A stretch of 64,000 nt of DNA from Eutreptiella sp. 'Long Island Sound 2002' (taxonomy: Eukaryota; Euglenozoa; Euglenophyceae; Eutreptiales; Eutreptiaceae). The number at the start of each line of letters is the position of its first letter. Position 1 is the first letter of the stretch. Of the stretch, positions 30,786 through 42,803 are shown piece after piece. The stretch spans positions 117,325,790 to 117,389,789 of the forward strand of contig OZ038381.1 of NCBI GenBank assembly GCA_964036045.1. The letters are read 5' to 3'. Position numbers and translations under genes: made by a program. The notes under the pieces were generated by a model. It was not told the origin of the DNA. It made no database searches and was given only the letters and a program-made list of their open reading frames with translations.

Positions 30786-31869
30786 TGAAGCCGGTTCGGA
30801 CCCCCGTGGCGATCTTTGGGTCACTTGGGGTGTGTATCTATGTGCCGGCAAGCCGCCATTGGCTGATATCATACTCTCCCATCCACCTGACCTAACCTGA
30901 TGTGATAGTGTGATAGGTTTGGCCATTCCAGCTATGAGCGGCCATATTCAATACCAAGGCGCCGCCGGCTGAGATTTATACATCGGAATATCAGGAATCA
31001 ACAGGGTTTTTTTATCATAATGTTCCCGTAATTTTTCAGCCTTCTGTTCTGATTGTCAATGTATCGGCGACTGTCAGTTGGCTCGCAATTTTGCGGTAAC
31101 TGATTGGTTAACTGTTATTTGCAGATATTTTGGGGGAAACCCCGATGAAGGGTCAGATTTCATCGGTAAAGGGTTCGTTGCTTCCGCAATTTTCATGTTA
31201 TACACTCGCAAAATTCATCCAATTTTTTCAGACTTTCAGAATCGGATTTTCGACTTTGAGATCGCCGCACTTGATATGATGAATTTCGAGTGGGCCTACA
31301 TTTTTCCCCAATCACGAATCAACCTTCATTTGGTTATCTCCTTCGTTTTTCTTGGAGATAAACGAGAAACAAAATTGATTCGTGAGGCCACTTTGAAAGG
31401 TCATATCTCCAGCTCACGGAGAGGAATACCAATTTCGAGACTTGGGTTGGAACTGCCTTGGTATCAACTTAATTCAGAAAGGATCGAACGCCTTTGAAGT
31501 CTACACATGCCCGGTGTAGCAAGGGATAATGGTCAAGAGGGTAGAAAGTGATATAAAACTCTTCGACCGTGCAACTGAATATTTTGATGCGACTTTCGAG
31601 TGTATCGCATGAGTGTTGGTGTTGCATAGAAACCTTCTTTGGGTTCCTACGTATTTTTAACGTCAAGTTATGTCCATGGAGGGGCATGGCATACCATGGT
31701 GGGAGCCACCTTTTGAGGGTATGTGTTTTATGCATGGTATGTGCTTCGATATGCTCACGCCCATGTTATATATCTCCGTTTGTAGGAAGATATATGGAGT
31801 CATCCGTGGCAAGGGCCTCACCCACGTCCTAATGGTGAGCTCCATGGCGCTAGACTAAGTCTACCGCTC
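30786..31869 (+). repeat. 5' LTR of chromovirus copy 3, first part
   Basis: The LTR starts TGAAGCCGGTTC after LINE sequence ending CCCTAC and runs to GCTC at 31869, where copy 2 is inserted. The rest of this LTR is at 45084-46365. The aligned first 240 bases differ from its own 3' LTR (54764 on) at about 8 positions. ATTGG (about 30858) and a TATA-like TTTATACAT (about 30975) are the promoter boxes of copy 3. Confidence 0.9.
31866..31869. other. Target-site duplication of copy 2, left (GCTC)
   Basis: GCTC here and at 45080-45083 flank copy 2. The empty site is visible in the 3' LTR of copy 3 as ACCGCTCATATAG (about 55840-55853). This proves insertion with a 4-bp duplication. Confidence 0.85.
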
Positions 31870-34231
31870 TAATGAAGGTCCCTACCAGGACCGGCCCCCG
31901 CTGTGCCCCTTCCGCCAGTAATCCCCGCTGACTTGCTCCGGATCAATGCTTGCATTTATCAAAATCCAGGGTCCAAAACCAAAAATATAGAAAATAGAAA
32001 ATACAATCCTTCTTCAACCCTGAATGGCAACCGGATCCCACAAATCCAACAATAACCCAATTCACAATCCAAATCAGGCTGCGGGCTTTCGTTCAGCACA
32101 CCGGTATTCCCACGGTGGCGGGCATGTACAAGAATTGCACCAAGGAAGAAAGCCCTGAAATTGGCATATGAACACATATGAAGCAAAGTTGGGAAGAGAT
32201 GGAAACTTACACAATCACAGCCATAGACCCATCATTCCCTGGACTCAAGACCTTCCCTTGACTCACCAACATGATGCCCTGAACCCAATCCAATAAGATG
32301 GCTAAATGCCATATGTCAAAAGTCAATACACAAACCCGAAAAATGTGTTCACTCCCAAGCCTCTAAATCCTAGCCCAATAGGGGAGGTGGCGTGTCATGG
32401 CCTAGAGTGGCACTCAGGACCATGCCCTACCCTGACATAACCTTGGTTGGACTTGGAGTCGAATGGGCTTAGAGAAATGACTTATGAGTTTGAACTCATA
32501 ACATGTCAAAAAACTGCCAATTCACACCATATTGGCCATATATCAAAAATATGCTCAAAATTGAAGTTAGTACGTATCCGAAGGCTCCAAGCATGCATGG
32601 ACTCGAAGTCTACCATTCATGGAGGATAGAGACTAAAGGCCAATGCCCATGTACATCCCCATTTTACCCTCGAAACCCTTTCGGATGTGGGCGCCACGCA
32701 CTGCCCAAGTCAGCCCATGATCTTGAGACCAATTCTTGAAATCCTTCGTGCGCCAAGCCAAATAGAGTTCATGATCCGGCATATGGTGGTGTTCAACTCC
32801 AAAGCATATGCCAACATATGAACAACATACCATGGTTCGACTCTCCATAGGCTTCTTGCTGTTAGCTGACCAGGTGAGTACACAAAACGCGAAAATGAAC
32901 AAAAATTGAGGTCAAAAACATGAAAATATGACCAAATACAAAGTTGTCATGATAGTATATCTCTACGCTCACCCATGATATCCGCTCATGATTCAATACA
33001 CAAATGATTGAGACCATTTGCGAACAATCCCCCCACTTGGATCCCCAATCGGTCGCATGGAGATACCTTCGCCACTAATATCTACATGCCCCATGAAAAT
33101 GGGAGTGCACCCATGGATCTCTTTGTCAAACATACCATGAGCAATACATACGCGGTAGACTTGGTCTAGCGCTTTGAATCCCACAATTGGGACATGGGCA
33201 AGGCCCTTGTCACGTATGGCTCCTCATCTCTTCGGCCACACGAAGATATATAACATGGGCGTGAGCATATCAAGACACATATCATACATATAAAATATAC
33301 CCTCAAAAGTGGCTCCCACCATGATATGCCATGTCCCTCCATTGGCATAACTTCACGTTAAAAATACGTAGGAACCCAAGGAAAGTTGCTATGCAACCCC
33401 AACACCCATGCGGCACACTCGAAAGTCGCATTAAAATATTCGGTTGCACGGTCCAAGAGTTATATATCACTTTATACCCTCTTGACCCTTTTCCCTTGCT
33501 ACACCCGGCATGTGTGCGCACCAAAGGCGTTTGATGCTTCCTAAATTAAGTTGAGACCAAGGCAGTTCCAACCCAACCTTCCTTATTCTCATTCCTCACA
33601 CTCGCGCGTAGATATGGCTCTTCAAAGTGATCCCACGATTCGATTTTGTTTCCCTTATATCTCCAAGTCAAATGGGTGGCAAGTATAAGGGAAACCTGAT
33701 TCGGGCATAGGGGAAGGAGTATGACCACTCGAAGAAGTCCAAATCAAGTGCGGCGATGTCGAAGTCGAAAATCCGATTTCGACATCACGAAAAATTCCGA
33801 TTAAATTTTCGAGTGCTTATTTAGAAAAATGCGGAAGCAACGAACCCTTTACAGATGAAATCTGACCCTTCAGAAACGTTTCCGCCAAAATATCTGGAAA
33901 TAACAGTTAACCAATCGGTTAACGCAAAATCGCGAGCCAACTGACAGTCGCCGATACATTGACTATCCGAACGAAAGGCTGAAAAATTACGGAAACATTA
34001 TGATAATAAAACCCTGTTGATTCCTGATATTCTGCTATATAAATCTCCGCTGGCGGTGCCTCGGTTCTGAATATGGCCGCTCATAGCCGGAATGGCCAAA
34101 CCTATCACACTATCACATCGGGTTAGTTCAGGTGGATGGGGAGTATGATATCAGCCAATGGCGGCTTGCCGGCACATAGATACACACCCCAAGTGACCCC
34201 AAGATGGCCACGGGGGTCCGAACCGGCTTCA
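31870..34231 (-). repeat. 3' LTR of copy 2
   Basis: On the minus strand it starts TGAAGCCGGTTC at 34231 and ends CCTTCATTA at 31870, adjacent to the GCTC duplication. Its length is identical to that of the 5' LTR (2362 bp). Confidence 0.92.
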
Positions 34232-34244
34232 CCCCCCTTCTCAG
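34232..34244 (-). other. Polypurine tract of copy 2
   Basis: CTGAGAAGGGGGG on the minus strand lies directly before the 3' LTR, identical to that of copies 1 and 3. The 380 bases between it and the pol stop (34245-34625) are an untranslated spacer with no gene. Confidence 0.85.
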
Positions 34245-34625
34245 AGCGTTGTATCCGCTCGGAAACCAATGAAGAGAGGACGGGAGGACCCCAATGGGCT
34301 CCAAACCCCCCCTCCATGTCCCAAGGACACATGAAGGCCCCACACAAGTCGTAGGCGTCCCCCATGCCCCAAGGGAGGGGTGAGGACACTGATAATCAGC
34401 GCCCTACGCCATATCCGGTCTCCTCTTGATCTACAACATGGACCAAGGGGATCAAAGATAGAAAAACGTCGTCGGTCGACCTAAATAAGTATACCACAAT
34501 GCAATATATATGTGGAGATCGAGTGAAGGGGGTATATGGCCGATCAAGGCCGAAAAATCCCCGGATGAACGCCCTCACTTGTCTCCCCATTCACAGAAAC
34601 AAACAAAATGCCAAGGGGGGATCCA

Positions 34626-37600
34626 TTACGGTGCTACGGCAGCAACCAAATGGACCAATACGTCCTTGACATCCAAAGAAATACCCTTTTTCTTTAGGTA
34701 GTCCATCCAGACCGTGGTATACCTCGGCACGAAACTGCTCGGAGGTTCCCACGAGTCCCTGGACGCGGCGAATCCTCTCCATCGGACTTTCTAAAGCCTT
34801 CCCCCAGGCGTCCCCGGGTCCGGCTTGTCCGCCAGGATCGACTCCGCGGTGAAATCGTCGTCCTCACCCTCGTCGTCCGAGTCCACATCGCCGGCCGTGA
34901 ACTCGAAGGTGACGGGACGTCCGCTGGGGTCTGGTGCTCGGGGACGAAGTTGGGTATGGTCGCGGTCCAGGATCTTGTTATCCCCCACACGAACCGCATA
35001 CACATCCTGTCCGACCTTCCGCACGATTACCCCCGGCACATACCAAGATGCCTGCCGATGCCTGGACAGGACATCCTTGTGGTGCCGCTCCACCCACACA
35101 GTGTCTTGGAGAGCATACTTTTGGACTTTTCCTTGCTTGAAGTACTTGGCCCTCTTGTCATGCTCGTCCTGAAGTGCCTTGCACACTTTGGCCGCCGTGT
35201 CGTCCGCCTCAGCCATCATTGCGTTCGCATCCCGGGCCACCTTGCCGTGGTTCATCCACGGGAGAGTGCGTGACACTCGATCCCGTAGGAACAGGATGCG
35301 ATGGGGCGACAGTTCAGTGGGTCCCGGAAGGTCGTGATACGCCTGGAGCACTCTCCACAGCGAGTTATACCAGTTCCGGCCCGGTTCGTCAATGTGCAGC
35401 TGGCGGAACTTCTCGAACATCTGTCGCCCGGCCACTTCAGCACGGCCATTCGACGGGCTGTGGTAAGCCACGGTTTTGGCGTGCCGAATCCCCATGTGCT
35501 TACACATCGTCTTGAACCACGTCCCCACGAATTGACTGCCCCTATCGCTGCAGATGACAGCTGGGATATCGAAAATCGTCAGCCAATGCCTGATCATGGC
35601 ATTAGCGACGGTCTTGGCCTGCAGCCCCACTCCATGCTTGTCCTTCTTGTCCTTCTTCTTGGACTTCTTGCCCGGGACTGCCACGATATACCCGCTGTGC
35701 CTGTCCACCGCCAGGATGACACAGTCGTAGGTCTCTCCGTCCACGGTGACCTCAGGCATGGCGAATACATCCATGGCCACGGACCGCATAGGGGCCTCCG
35801 GTATAGCCGTATACACCGGGTTGCCCGCTGTGGAGTGGTTGGGGCTCTTCGTGGCCCGACACACGGCACAGTCGCTGCAGTACCTGTCCAGGATGGCGTA
35901 GTACCCCGGAGGGAACTTGAAACGCCACTCCAGGTCCTGCTGCATCTTGTCTCGGCCCGGATGCATGAGCTGGGCGTTATGCCAATGGTCAATGAGCTGC
36001 TCCACTCGGTTCTCGGGCACCAGCAGCTTGTCCTTGAGGAACAACTTGTCGCCATCCTCGGTCAAGCCCTCAGGCCATTCGTCGTCCGACGGGGCGCTCA
36101 CGGCATTCCAGTACTTGCCCCAGTGCTCGGATGCCGCGTAGTCATCCGACCAGTCCTCTGTGAGCACCGACCTGACTAGCTCTACAGGGGCCACCATCCA
36201 TTGCTCGAGGGTTTCCTCTCGAATAGCTTGGACGCGGGCACCCCGGAACTTGGCCAGGTCCGTACGGTTTGCCATCACCACAAAGCACTTGACCCCCTCT
36301 TGCTCCATGACCTTCTCCAATTCGATGACGCGCTTGGCCTCCTCGGTCTCCTCAGCGACCCCATGGCTGGATATGTCCATCCACGCCTTGCCCGCGGGGT
36401 AGGCCCAGCGACTGAGGCAATCTGCCACAGTGTTGTCCTTCCCCGGGATATACACGACGCTGAGGTCCAACTTGGCGAACGTCTCGTGCCATCGGGCCCT
36501 CCTAGCCGCTGGTCCTGAGGGGGTGTCGACATGCTCCTTGTGCCAGCTCTGTAGGGACTGGTGGTCCGTGCAAACCACCACCGGCTGCAGTCCGATGTGG
36601 CCAGACCACTTCCTGAGCGCACATACAATGGCGTATGTCTCCTTCTCCCTCGCGGTCCATGTTCGGCGTTGGCCCTCGGCCAGGATCCTGCTCCAAAACG
36701 CCACGGGAACATGAGTCCCGTCGTCCCGGACTTGCTCGAGGACTGCCCCCACGGCATAGTCCGAGGCGTCTGTCCGTAGCACGAATCCCTTGTCCGGGTC
36801 CACCAGGAACAACCCCAACTGCCCCAGGAGTCGCTCCTTCAGGCTGTTGAACGCATCCTCAGCCTCAGGGGTCCAGGCAAGCTTCTTCTTGCTCCCCTTC
36901 CGGCCATCGAACTTGCCCACTTGCAGCATCTTGTGCAGCGGCCCCGACAGTTCTGCATACATCCGGACATAGCCCGAATAGTAGTTGCAGAACCCCATGA
37001 AGGACCGGAGTTCGCTGATGGTCTGGGGCTTCTCCCAGTGGTGCAGGGACGCCAGCTTCCCAGGCATGGGACGGCGTTGCCCGTGACCAACCACGTGACC
37101 CGCGAACTCCACTTCCTTCACGAATAGTGAGGCTTTGGCGGGCTTGCACACCATGTTGTGTTTGTCCAACTCGCTGAGCACTCGGCGCAGATCCTTCTCA
37201 TGCGCGTCGATGAGCTCATCCTCAGTCATGTTCTCCGTGCCGGACCCGATGATGATGTCATCCACGAAGGGATCGGCACAGTCCCGGACAGGACCGAGTA
37301 GGTCCTCCATCATGCGCTGGAAAACGGCGTTGCCATTCTTGGCACCCATAGGCACCACTTTCCACTGCATGGGCCCAAGCGGCGTCGACATCGCTGTGCA
37401 GGGCCTGGAGTCCGGGTGTAGCGGCATCTGGTGGTAACCGTGTTTCAGGTCCAACACCGTGAAGATCCGCTTTTTCTGTTGCTTTTGGAGGATGGAGTCG
37501 ATCAGGGGGAGCGAGTACGAGTCGTGCTCGGTCTGCTCGTTCAAACCTCTGTAATCAACCACCAACCTCCACTCGCCCTTCTCCTTCTTGGGCACGATGA

Positions 37601-39693
37601 AGGCTGGGCTGGCCCACTCACTGTCGGAGGGTTCGATCCATCCCCGCTCAATGAACTCGGCCAACAGCTTCTTCATGGCCTCGGCCCGATCGCCCTGAAG
37701 TTGGTACTCCCGATGACGATAGATCTTCGGGTTCGGCTTCAGCTTGATCTTCGCTGTACCAAACCTCCCGCGATCTGGAGGGATCTTGTTGGCGACGCCA
37801 GTGAATAGCCGCGGATAGGCCTTGATCAGCCTCTCCTTCAGCTCGGCGACCTTCGGGTTCTCCTGGGCCTCCTCAGCCGCTTGCTTCGGTATAGATACAA
37901 CCGACCGCACTGCGGTGTAGGCCTCTTCTGGGTCCGATTCTGACTTCTCCTCGTCCGATATGCCGTCTTCATCGTCGTGGGGAGCTCTTCCCACCGATAA
38001 TCTTCGAAAATTTGCGGCATCGGGCTGGTGACTGTCGCTATCGGCACCCATTCTTGGAAAAACCCACGTTGGTGGGTCCGACCCAACCGGACCATCGTAT
38101 TGGTCCGCGATGTGGTCCATGACCCTCGCCACGAACTCGTCCTTCTCGTACTTGCCGGTGACCAACATCTTGTCATCCCACCAATGCGGAGATGTGACCA
38201 TGGCCCGCCTCTTCTTGGCTGCCACACGGTCGTGCATCCCCATCCGCATGTAGTTGACGACGTCGTCGATCTCGGCGTGGGACAGGACGTCAATGCCATC
38301 AATTGGCTGATCCGTCCCCTCCTTGGGCTCAAACATGACCTTCATGGGCACCGCCTCCACCCTACGGATGAATGCTTCATCACCCGTGGGCTGGGCTTGC
38401 GCCCCATCCACCAGGAAAACCTTGGTACCCCACGCTTGACCCGGAGAGGGCATTGATACACCCTTGGCGTCGATGAACAACTCCTCCTCTGGCCCGAATG
38501 ACATCTCGTTCAGGGTGATGGAGTCCAGCGTCGACTTGAGACCCTCCAGCGGACATGGGGTGGAACCTATGCCGGTTATGACCAGGATCCCCTTCGCCCT
38601 ATCCGCGATGATCTTCTCCACCGTACGTCTGGTGTTATCTAGGGAGCCATGCCAATACATGGGTCCCCACTCCTTCAAACCCCAATGCCTGTGCCAGGCT
38701 GAGTCTCCTCGATGCCAATGCCTCCTACACTTCCGCAGAAGTGGGGCATCCCGGGAAGCGAAGACGTCCGTCTCGGGCACTTCAGCTCCCAGCGTCTGAA
38801 TCATCCTGGTGTACACCTGCGGCGCCATTCCATACTCCGTGAGCTGAACTCCACGGTCTCCTCTGGACTTGGCACCCACAGCTTGCACCGCTCGGACGAT
38901 CCGATCCTCTTCCTCAGCATTCCATTGGGATGACCCGCACGCATAATCCGTGGACAGCCATGTTAGGCATTCGTCGTCCTCCCGGACCAGCGTTGCGCGA
39001 TGGGGAAGGGCTCCAATGGCGTTGGCCACCATGAAGTCGTACCCCATGATCATATCCCAATCAGTAATGTCGGCCACGTAGAAGTTCCCGGATAGAGTGC
39101 TTCTCTTCGCCTGATCAGGGCGGTTCAATCGCTCATGTTCCCAGAATTCCATACTGATAGTGGCCTCATGGGTGCCACCACCCATAATCTCTCCGTTGGC
39201 GACCTATCAGGCGGACCGGTCTCCGGCTGGGATGCAGGAATTCCTCCTTGAACAACCCTCTCCGGACCAGGCTCACCTGGGCACCCGTATCCACCAACAC
39301 ATCCACCACCTTCTCCTCTCGTCCGCACCGTACTCGCACTTTCAAGTGCAACTGCCGCTCGTCGCCATGAGGTGTATGGACGACTCACACGGCATGCAAC
39401 TCTAGCACGTCCGGGTGCATCAGGACTTCAAGGGTATGGTCACGGATGGTGTAGATCTTGGGTTGGTCCTGCCCGTCCACGGGGCTCTCCGTGGTCGCTC
39501 CTTCCTTCTTGCCATGTCCCGTACCCACATGTACTTCCCTTGGCAGGGCGCTCCAGGGGTTGGGAGTGGCGAAACTCAGTGGTTTTGGCTCTTCTGGAGC
39601 CTTCTTCGGCACCCGATGTGCCTTCGCCTTCTCAGGGATTCCACTGATTTTCGGAGGAGAGACCTCCGAGGTCCCACTCCCGTGGGGGCTCCT
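34626..39693 (-). pseudogene. pol: Chromovirus Pol of copy 2: protease, RT, RNase H, integrase, chromodomain
   Basis: Pol is in the Gag frame, after the TAG at 39694-39696. Domains in order: a spacer, aspartic protease (VDTGAQVSLVRRG, about 39270), RT with VVDYRGLNEQ and FVDD (37258-37269), RNase H (TDASDYAVGAVLEQ), integrase with an HHCC finger, core (AVDRHSGYIVAV, ICSDRGSQFVGTW, YHSPSNGRAEVAG with the catalytic Glu at 35436-35438) and a C-terminal chromodomain. The segment from 39185 to the stop at 34791 is one uninterrupted frame of 1464 codons. Lesions are TGA at 39385, a 1-nt insertion at about 39205 and a Tyr-to-TAG change at 34791-34793, which removes the chromodomain. After that the frame is open again to TAA at 34626. 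Of the three copies, this has the most complete RT and integrase. Confidence 0.92.
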
Positions 39694-42600
39694 CTAGACT
39701 TGGCTTCCAGCAGCCCCTTCCGGCTGCGATCCGCCAGGACTTTGTCCTCCACTTTCCTGGGCTTTGAGTTCCGCCAACGTCCTCAACATGTCCTCAGCAA
39801 CTTCCTCGATCGACCTCACTCGTCGGTCTTGACCAGGTCCACCACCATAGCCTCTTCCTCCGCCTTTTCCTTGGCCTTTGCCTTGGCCTTTTCCCCCGTC
39901 TCCGCCCTTCGCCTTCCAGTCGGAAATCCGCTGCTCCTTGGGCTTCTTCTCGGGGTGAGCGGCGAAGTAGGCCTTCTTGTCCGCCTCATACACCTTGCAC
40001 TGACGGTGGTCGTGTGCATGGTTGTGTCCCTTGCCATAACAGACCCAGCACCCATCGTGCTGAGACCTGTACTCTCGGAACGAGAGCGGTGGGTTCCCGA
40101 TCCTCCTTGGTCCTTCTCTGTTCTTCCTGGGTCCCACCTGGCTCCATCTGGACCGATCCTGCCCATGGTTCTTCACGTTGTGCGCCACGAACGCGAAGAA
40201 ATGGGCCTCCTCGTGATCCTCCCGGGACCAGTGGTCTTGGCCACTTCCACTTCCATCCTCCGCGGAGTTGGCCGTGTCCTCCTGGATCTCCCGATGATGG
40301 CGGTCGTCTCGGTGTCCTCGTTGTCCATGACCATGCCGATCCTGCACGTGGGCCTCGTTCTTCGCATTGAGCTTCAACTCCACCGTGATGTACTTCACGA
40401 TCTCGTCCAGGCTCATGCGAGCGAAGATGACTTGCATCTTCAGCGGCTCCCCGCGCCTCCACTCCACGTTGTTGAGGCGCAGCAACCTTTGCCCCATGGA
40501 GTCCCCGAATACCTCCACGTACACGGCGTTCTTCAGGCCCAACATCCGGTCGGGTTCGCCCAGGTTCCTCCTGAAGAACTCCATGATACCCGCATGGGTA
40601 TCCTCCGTCGCCATAATCCTCACCGCCACCCGTCGCTTGGCGCGCTTCTTCTCCTCGTCCTCCACTCTCCTCTTCCAGCTGCCGGGGAGGACGTCCTTCA
40701 GCAAGTGGCGGATCTCACTGGCCTCGTTCCAGTCTTCCACCAACTTGAGGCATCTGCGGTACTTCCGCAGATACCGGTTCCACTCCCGGACCCGCAACTC
40801 ACCGCGGTCCAGCGGCAGTGGAATGGACCACAGGTCCTCCAGCTTCTGGTTAGGAGCGTCCACCCGCTCCTCATCCTCCAGCCACTGGAGGCAGGCCTGC
40901 TCCGTGCGGATCAATCCTTCCCGGATCTGATCCCGCAGCTCCTCCTTGAGGTCCTGCGCCAGCCGGTGTGGGAATGTCCGGCATACCCACTTGTCCCGCG
41001 GCGCTCCCCGCATCTCGCCGACGACCTCCTCGGCGAAGTCCTCCCAGTCCAGGATGAAGTCATCCAGGTTGGACGGGTTCCCGTCATAATAGGGGATTTT
41101 GATTCCCCTGAGGTCGTCGATCCTGATGGCGTCTCCGACGTCTCCAGCCACCACTCCACCGAGACGGATACCACCTGTGGCCGGGGGGTTTGAGTACACT
41201 CCCCGTACATCCCTCTCCTCCATGGAGTGCGGTCCAGTTGGGTCTGAACCCATGGGGTTTGGAATGCGGGAAGGACTTCTTCCATCGGCCGTCCATATCC
41301 CCGTATTGGGGTCCTTCGCCCACAGATTTCCGCTTGGATGCCCTCGACCATGTCCGTCGGCCCTTCCCATGGTTTGCCCCTGCGTGGTCTGGTTCTGGAT
41401 CTCCTCTTCCGCATAAACTGCATAGGTAGTCGTGGATGGCGGTAGATCCTGGGCGGCGTGGGACATCTGCACCGTCAGGCTCCTCGGGTCCGTGGCTACG
41501 TGCCCTCCCCGCCTGGACCCAGCCGGTGCCGTGTGTTCCCCGAGCATTGTTGACTCGCTGAACAGGGGAACAAACGGCAGCGCACCCGGGTCAACACGCG
41601 GAGGCGCGTAGGGTGCCTCTGCAGGGCCGCCCATGGGTTTCTCCATGGCGCTCCTGAGGGTCTTAACCCGCTCCACCAGCTCTACCGCGGCCGGCTTTGC
41701 CGGGAGCTCCGGACCCGAGGCGAGGGGCTGTCGCTCCTCTAGCCTTCTCAGGCGTCCCGACATGTCCTTCACTAAGTGGAGGAGGCTGTCCACCACTTGC
41801 TGCTGCTTCTGCAGGGCCAGCTCCAGATTCTCCCGGTACCGGGCCTGATCCGCTCGCAGCTCCTCCATGTGGTTCTCCGCGGCCGACTGGTCGTCCAGGA
41901 TCCCCGCGACGTCCTCCTCTAGAGCATCCTTGGCGTTGTCCAGACGTCAAGATGGTTCACGATGGCGTCCATCCCCATCTTCGGGTACTTGCCCATGAGG
42001 AAGGACACGTGCTCGCAGTGGCACGCAGCGTGCTTTCCGCCGGATTCAGCACATCCCGCGGTTCCCGGCACCTCAGACTCATCGCCCATAGGCGTATCGC
42101 CTATGGCGTCCGTCTCTGGGCCCGTGTGCCGGGGCACAGGTGCCGTCCGGGCCCTGGCTGGCCTCTCCAAGCCCTCGGCGTCGTGCTGCAGGGCGGGCTC
42201 GGGGGCCGTATGCGCCCTGGCGATCGGCGCGGACATCTCCGGCTCCGAAGGTGGCTCGTGGGCTGTCCGATAGCCCTCGGAGTGCCCCTCGGATTCCCAC
42301 AGCCTGACCGGGCTGGGGTCCGTGTCCATAGCCCCGGCGTCCCTTGCCGCGGACTTGGGTGACCCGCGCTTCCGGTAGCGCCGGGCCCGTCCTCCACTGC
42401 TGCCTGAATGGCATGCCTCATCAGAGTCCTCCGCGGCGGAGCGGAGGTTGCATGCCTTTCGGCAGCGACGCTCACACATGGAGACGAGGTCCTCCATGTC
42501 ACGTCCTCCTCTTCCCGAGTGTCGTTCTTCTCTTCGGGCTTCAAATTCCGGAGTTCGCCATGCTCTTGAACGTCTCGGTCCTTCTATGGCTCTAATCCCC

Positions 42601-42803
42601 GGCGTGGTCTCCACCGAGTCCACAATACGCACCCGGGGCGTACTTGGGCAGGGCTCATGAGGGCCCAAGTCCCCGGGTCGGCGGTTGGTAGGGGCAGCAG
42701 GTAAGCCTCTGCTACCATAATGAAGGTCCCTACCAGGACCGGCCCCCGCTGTGCCCCTTCCGCCAGTAATCCCCGCTGACTTGCTCCGGATCAATGCTTG
42801 CAT
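39694..42803 (-). pseudogene. gag: Chromovirus Gag of copy 2, one frameshift, ends in UAG
   Basis: ATG at 42803 lies inside the LTR (which ends at 42718 on this strand), and the frame reads through the primer-binding site as YGSRG. A 1-nt deletion at about 41947 shifts the frame; after it the protein is open to TAG at 39694. The N-terminal region is disordered, followed by CHCEHVSFLMGKYPKMGMDA, a coiled coil (RENLELALQKQQQVVDSLLH), a capsid-like region (about 40500-41100), and a long zinc knuckle at 39996-40051, C-x2-C-x8-H-x4-C with extra His. A Gly/Lys-rich RNA-binding-like stretch (GKGQGKGQGKGGGRGYGGG) comes before the end. Gag packages the RNA into particles. Confidence 0.85.
42706..42717 (-). 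other. Primer-binding site of copy 2 (initiator tRNA-Met)
   Basis: TGGTAGCAGAGG on the minus strand starts at the base after the LTR end. It is complementary to a tRNA 3' end CCUCUGCUACCA, which is that of eukaryotic initiator tRNA-Met. Confidence 0.85.

Noticed and set aside
31078-31497. A 139-codon frame inside the 5' LTR of copy 3, also open in its 3' LTR (55056-55475)
   Set aside because: Most differences between the two LTRs change amino acids, there is no ATG at the start, and the copy 1 and copy 2 LTRs do not keep it. It behaves as neutral sequence.
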